This document shows positions 60,263 through 64,000 of a DNA stretch of 64,000 nt, piece after piece; the first letter of the stretch is position 1, and each line of letters opens with the position of its first letter. The stretch comes from Diploscapter coronatus (Eukaryota; Nematoda; Chromadorea; Rhabditida; Rhabditidae). The notes below the pieces were generated by a model. That model was not told the DNA's origin. It saw nothing but the letters and a program-made list of their open reading frames with translations, and ran no database searches. The stretch covers positions 3,363,249 through 3,427,248 of the forward strand of contig OZ038423.1 in NCBI GenBank assembly GCA_964036155.1, given 5' to 3'. Position numbers and translations under genes: made by a program.

Positions 60263-63080
60263 CTAAATCTCTCTCAGTGGTCGATAGAACATGGGATTGA
60301 TTGTGCTGTGGAGTGGATCTGGTTGGAAAGATTGAGGATAGATCAGGGAGGATTTGTATCCAAATGAGTCGATGAGATGACGATTGAATAAGGTGAGTCT
60401 GAAATCTCATTGAAGAGCATTCAAATTTGGAAGTAAATATCATCAATTTGTAAGTTTCAAAATTCCTGAAATGTAATGTATGCTTGTTTTTTGTTAAGCG
60501 CTTGCTAATCAAATCAAAATAAAATCAGCTTTAGAGAATTCTCCCTAGCTAACCTCCCCCCAGTCAGTCCCATGAGAAACTCCCGATATCCCGATCTGAC
60601 AGCTTGCGGCTCCAGAGCAGCCATCCACAAAACGTAACCCGTAGAAATCGTGTAAAGAATGATATCACCGCATGGAATGTAAGGAATATAACCGCGGTTG
60701 TACAAGTCACAGTAAAGCACCTGAAAATTGACAGTTGTCATAAGGGGCAAATTAATAAAGATTTTTGAAAGAGTGAAGAAGTTGGGTAAAGAGATGGCAT
60801 TGATTATTTTTCAAATTCTACACGACTTTTGCCCTTTCGGAACATAACATAACCCGTAAATGTTTTGAATATAAGAATGCAATTTCGCTGTACTCTTTTG
60901 CAATTTGTTTGTCGATAATTAGCTATAAAATCGGAGCATTATCATATCAGAAATAGAGCAAATAAATTTGAATTTTTTTTGCAACTTACTTCAATAGCTT
61001 TCCAAAGAACATACATTGCAATTGTGATATTAGGAAATGCGACCATTGATAGACCGGCGATTCCACCGGACAGCATATTTTTCACCATCTTGTTGGTAAC
61101 TCCTATCCGATTCATCGTACAGTTTGTTGTCTGAATCCAGAGCAACATTAATTTGAAATAATTAATAAATTTAAAAAGTGTTCTACTCGCTTTCTGGCAT
61201 GGAATACCATCGAAATTCACAAGTTTCATAAAGTGAACTTTAAAACCTACATGAAACAATAATGGCAGCAATCCAAAGAATAGAGGTAATCGCAAATTAT
61301 GTGTAGATAGAATATTCTTCAAAGCTACTCGAGGTCGAGCAAAGATATTTCCAAGATTCTTCAGCACTGATAAAGCTCCGGATATTCCAAGCCCAAGGCC
61401 GAAATTTCGAATGAACATCTAAATTCGATAGGTTTCAAAATAAATCCAATAAAAATATCTATTCTTATTATTAGTTTGATACGGAAACGTTTATTACATG
61501 GACGAATCAAGTTATTCTTTCTTTTAAATTTTTAAGATAAAAAAGTAATTTTTCTTCGAAAGTTCTAACCTCTATCGACGTGCTTACACACGAATGCTCA
61601 TGAACACACTCATCTGATTTTCCAAACCTTTCTCGTAACTGTTGCAGCATTTTCTTGAACTCTTTAGGAGCATTCTTCAAATTCAAATGAGTCGCTTTCG
61701 TGTCGACTCCTGCGCAAGTCCTAAGATATTCACTTTTATTGAATCATGCCATAATTTAGATGTGTGTTTTAGTTCCTTGTATAATTCACTGGTTTACCAC
61801 CACAATCATTACTCAAATTCACTAGTTATTACTCTTTTCCCTACACTCACTAACTCTAAATTTTGCGAATTTTAGTAAAGGCGGCGGTAGTCAGCCGATG
61901 AATGATAAAAGGAGCCGAAGTACTCAATCGAAACACTTGTCTAACCTAACCATAAGACTATTCATAATTCTCACTTCAAAACCTTGACTAGTCCTTGAGG
62001 TAACCGATCCGACGAGTAAAGGTACATGATGAGCACGATTCCAGCGATCAACGGCACACATTCGCCCCTATTGAATCGAGGCAGATAGCCATGATTTGCC
62101 AGTTGACGATATGCCGTTTCAGATCCCTAAAATTGAGTTATCTTTCAAATTTTATAAGTTTCAGAAATTCGAAGCTTGAATAAAAGGAAATTCGATAAAT
62201 AGTTTCATGCTATGCTCCCAACCTTTTTTTTTTATAATCTATGCAAAATTTTGGGAAAGGTATTCCTGCTGGCTCAGAAATCTCACCAAATTAGCCAAAT
62301 ATAATGCTAGAGGTCGCCGCCGTCCTGCTTTTTCAATTAGAATCGCGCAGAAAGATGCCATGAAACTGCTCACACCACAAAATGTCGGTGCGATGAAGAA
62401 TCCTAGTGCATGCCTGAAATATTTCTATGTTTCAGGAAGATAGAAATAAAAATGTCTACAATTATTAAAATTATTGCTGTGAAATTTCTTTCTTAATCCG
62501 AAAATGATTGCATCGATCAAATGAAGTGACAGTTCGTGTGTTAAGGAACGCCTCACGAGAAATGCACGTCACGACTGTGCGCAAACAGGGAAGCTAAAGT
62601 GCAGAAGAACGAGAGTAAGCGGGGGACAACGGAAAGAGTGGTACGCAATTTCCTCCGTGTCTCTCGCCTTCTCTCACTATTTTTCGACAAACGAACTTTC
62701 ACCTAATTTGACCGGAACAATATTCATAGCTTACCTAATCTTACACTGAAAGTATAGGTAAAATATCATATTCATGCACAGGAACGTGCTTGATTGGAGA
62801 ATATCTCTGAAACTCATCCATAATTCCTCTCAGTGAAAATTCCGAAAAAAAACCTCAATAATTTCTGATATTTGATCTCCTTCAATTTCCCTCGTTTGTT
62901 TATTAACGTCGTCAAAGCGTAGAATATCGTGTACGTCTTCAGACAAAACCAGAATCCACCCGGAACAGCCACCCAAATGGCTTTCAAGCAATCTGGCTCC
63001 CAGGTATGGGTGACTTCATGACAATTCGCCGTCACTATAGGGAATCCCCAGTGGTATGCTAATTTCGAAAGTACAGTCAT
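60263..63080 (-). CDS. tmem-135: TMEM135 homologue, multi-pass membrane protein
   Basis: TMEM135 proteins act at peroxisomes and mitochondria in lipid/cholesterol handling and mitochondrial dynamics. In C. elegans the homologue was linked to fat storage and lifespan. Minus-strand exons: 62854-63080, 62747-62806, 62287-62413, 61975-62126, 61570-61720, 61251-61418, 60990-61130, 60554-60720, 60263-60398. They total 1329 nt (442 aa) with all phases matching; the human protein is 458 aa. Matches along the family: CHEVTHTWEPDCLKAIW near the N-terminus, DILQSSTFLC, AILIEKAGRRRPLALYLANL, GIAGLSMVAFPNITIAMYVL, RGYIPYIPCGDIILYTISTG and FNRHLIDSFG near the C-terminus. The donor at 61975 (GTGAGA), rather than one 8 nt upstream, is required by phase. 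A family B MITE sits in intron 2. Confidence 0.93.
62518..62720. mobile_element. MITE family B, copy 2 (tmem-135 intron 2)
   Basis: 203-bp relative of the element at 25826-26035. The left end TTGCATCGATCAAATGAAGTG and the inverted right end match over about 35 bp, and long internal blocks are shared (GTGTGTTAAGGAACGCCTCA). TA follows the right end but GA precedes the left, so one copy of the target duplication appears mutated. Its right edge lies 26 nt from a tmem-135 exon. Confidence 0.8.
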
Positions 63081-64000
63081 GGAAAATAGAAATTAGAATA
63101 GTTGCACAGGACGATTTATTGCGAAATTTCTGAATAGTAAACAAATGTAACTCTTAATAAATGAAAGGCGATTAGGACGCACCTGATAATAACTTAGCAC
63201 TGATCGCTGGTATACTGATAAAAAGGTGATGCTAACCGGCCGAGCAGAATTAAAAATCTAGAAATTTTAAATATTCACTTATAGAAAATGAAAACCTAAA
63301 AATGATATCTGAATAATAATGAACATTGGTGAGAAAACCATAAAATTATTTGAGTTTAAAATGGACAGATATTGCCCATTTTTATTGGCGCGCTCTATTC
63401 TGGTATGGGGAATGGAAAATCAGACCATGCTTGGGAAAGAATTGATAATGTGTGACGAAAGAAAACTAAATGATAGAAATATAATTGATTAGAAGGAAGG
63501 AAGAGAAAGAAAATTGATGAAATATTGCTTGACAGAGAAATAAGACCATTGAGAGGTCAGTTAGATAGAGACGAGGGACAGAAGGGGACGAGATTGCCAC
63601 CAGTTTCCTGTCAGAAGAATGTCAACCCGCACTACCTTCTGACTACGCTACAATAGAGGATGAGAACACTACGCAGACGGCTAACAATCATGCATATTTC
63701 AGATGACAACAACAAGTGAGCAATATGCAATGTGACTTCATTAATACTCAATATGTTATTTATTCCATAATTGAAAAATTACATTATTTTCTAGAAGACA
63801 ATAATAGCAACATGATGATGTGTTACTTTTTAAAAAAAATTAGCGATATGACAATTTGAAATTGTCTCAGCGACGCAACGTCGCAACACACTAAATAAAA
63901 TGTAATAACAGATTTGATTGATTAGATAGTAAATCGTGTTTTCAAAAATCATGCCATAAATTGCACGAATTGTGTTTAACCTTAATGTTGCCTAAATTTA
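63081..64000. other. 5' flank of tmem-135, no gene seen
   Basis: AT-rich sequence upstream of the tmem-135 start, presumably containing its promoter. Around 63,540-63,660 it is GC-richer (GAGGGACAGAAGGGGACGAG), without recognisable features. Confidence 0.5.

Overview
This is nuclear DNA from a rhabditid nematode close to Caenorhabditis. It is AT-rich, with GT-AG introns whose acceptors are mostly TTTCAG. It carries nematode-restricted families: an FLP neuropeptide precursor, an Srx-like chemoreceptor and an insulin/EGF-receptor L-domain (IRLD) gene. Nothing bacterial, viral or organellar was seen. All gene models were spliced by hand from the sequence. Where exon phases add up to an intact frame this is stated, because it is the main evidence for the exon lists.

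Layout. (1) 0.8-15.2 kb, minus strand: two conserved housekeeping genes, the AP-2 alpha-adaptin (apa-2, 25 exons, 928 aa) and the PAF1-complex subunit Cdc73/parafibromin (cdc-73, 12 exons, 534 aa). (2) 16.7-33.2 kb, plus strand: an accessory block of fast-evolving secreted and membrane genes. It holds an 84-aa signal-peptide/TM protein, a ShK-like secreted protein, a 7TM chemoreceptor, an IRLD protein, a GPCR tail fragment beside a tRNA-derived SINE, and a tandem pair of six-exon CX-module-like membrane proteins. (3) 34.2-35.9 kb, plus: troponin T (mup-2-like). (4) 37.3-44.0 kb, minus: an SLC1/EAAT glutamate transporter (glt-4-like) with two mutually exclusive in-phase C-terminal exons. (5) 44-57.6 kb: a long gene-poor stretch with purine-rich DNA, a 1.25-kb dead mariner with perfect 32-bp TIRs, a GC-rich island and a long foldback. 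(6) 57.6-59.2 kb, plus: flp-11, encoding three predicted RFamides. (7) 60.3-63.1 kb, minus: TMEM135 homologue (tmem-135, 9 exons, 442 aa).

The conserved genes serve endocytosis, transcription elongation, muscle contraction, glutamate uptake, neuropeptide signalling and peroxisomal/mitochondrial membrane function. They do not form one pathway. From memory, mup-2 and glt-4 share one C. elegans X-chromosome cosmid and flp-11 and tmem-135 share another, so the right half looks like preserved X-linked synteny.

Non-coding structure includes two short TIR (MITE) families with two full copies each, a further single TIR element lying between the alternative glt exons, and strong hairpins inside introns (16,945-17,001 and 26,407-26,545). 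I found no rRNA, no convincing free-standing tRNA and no CRISPR.
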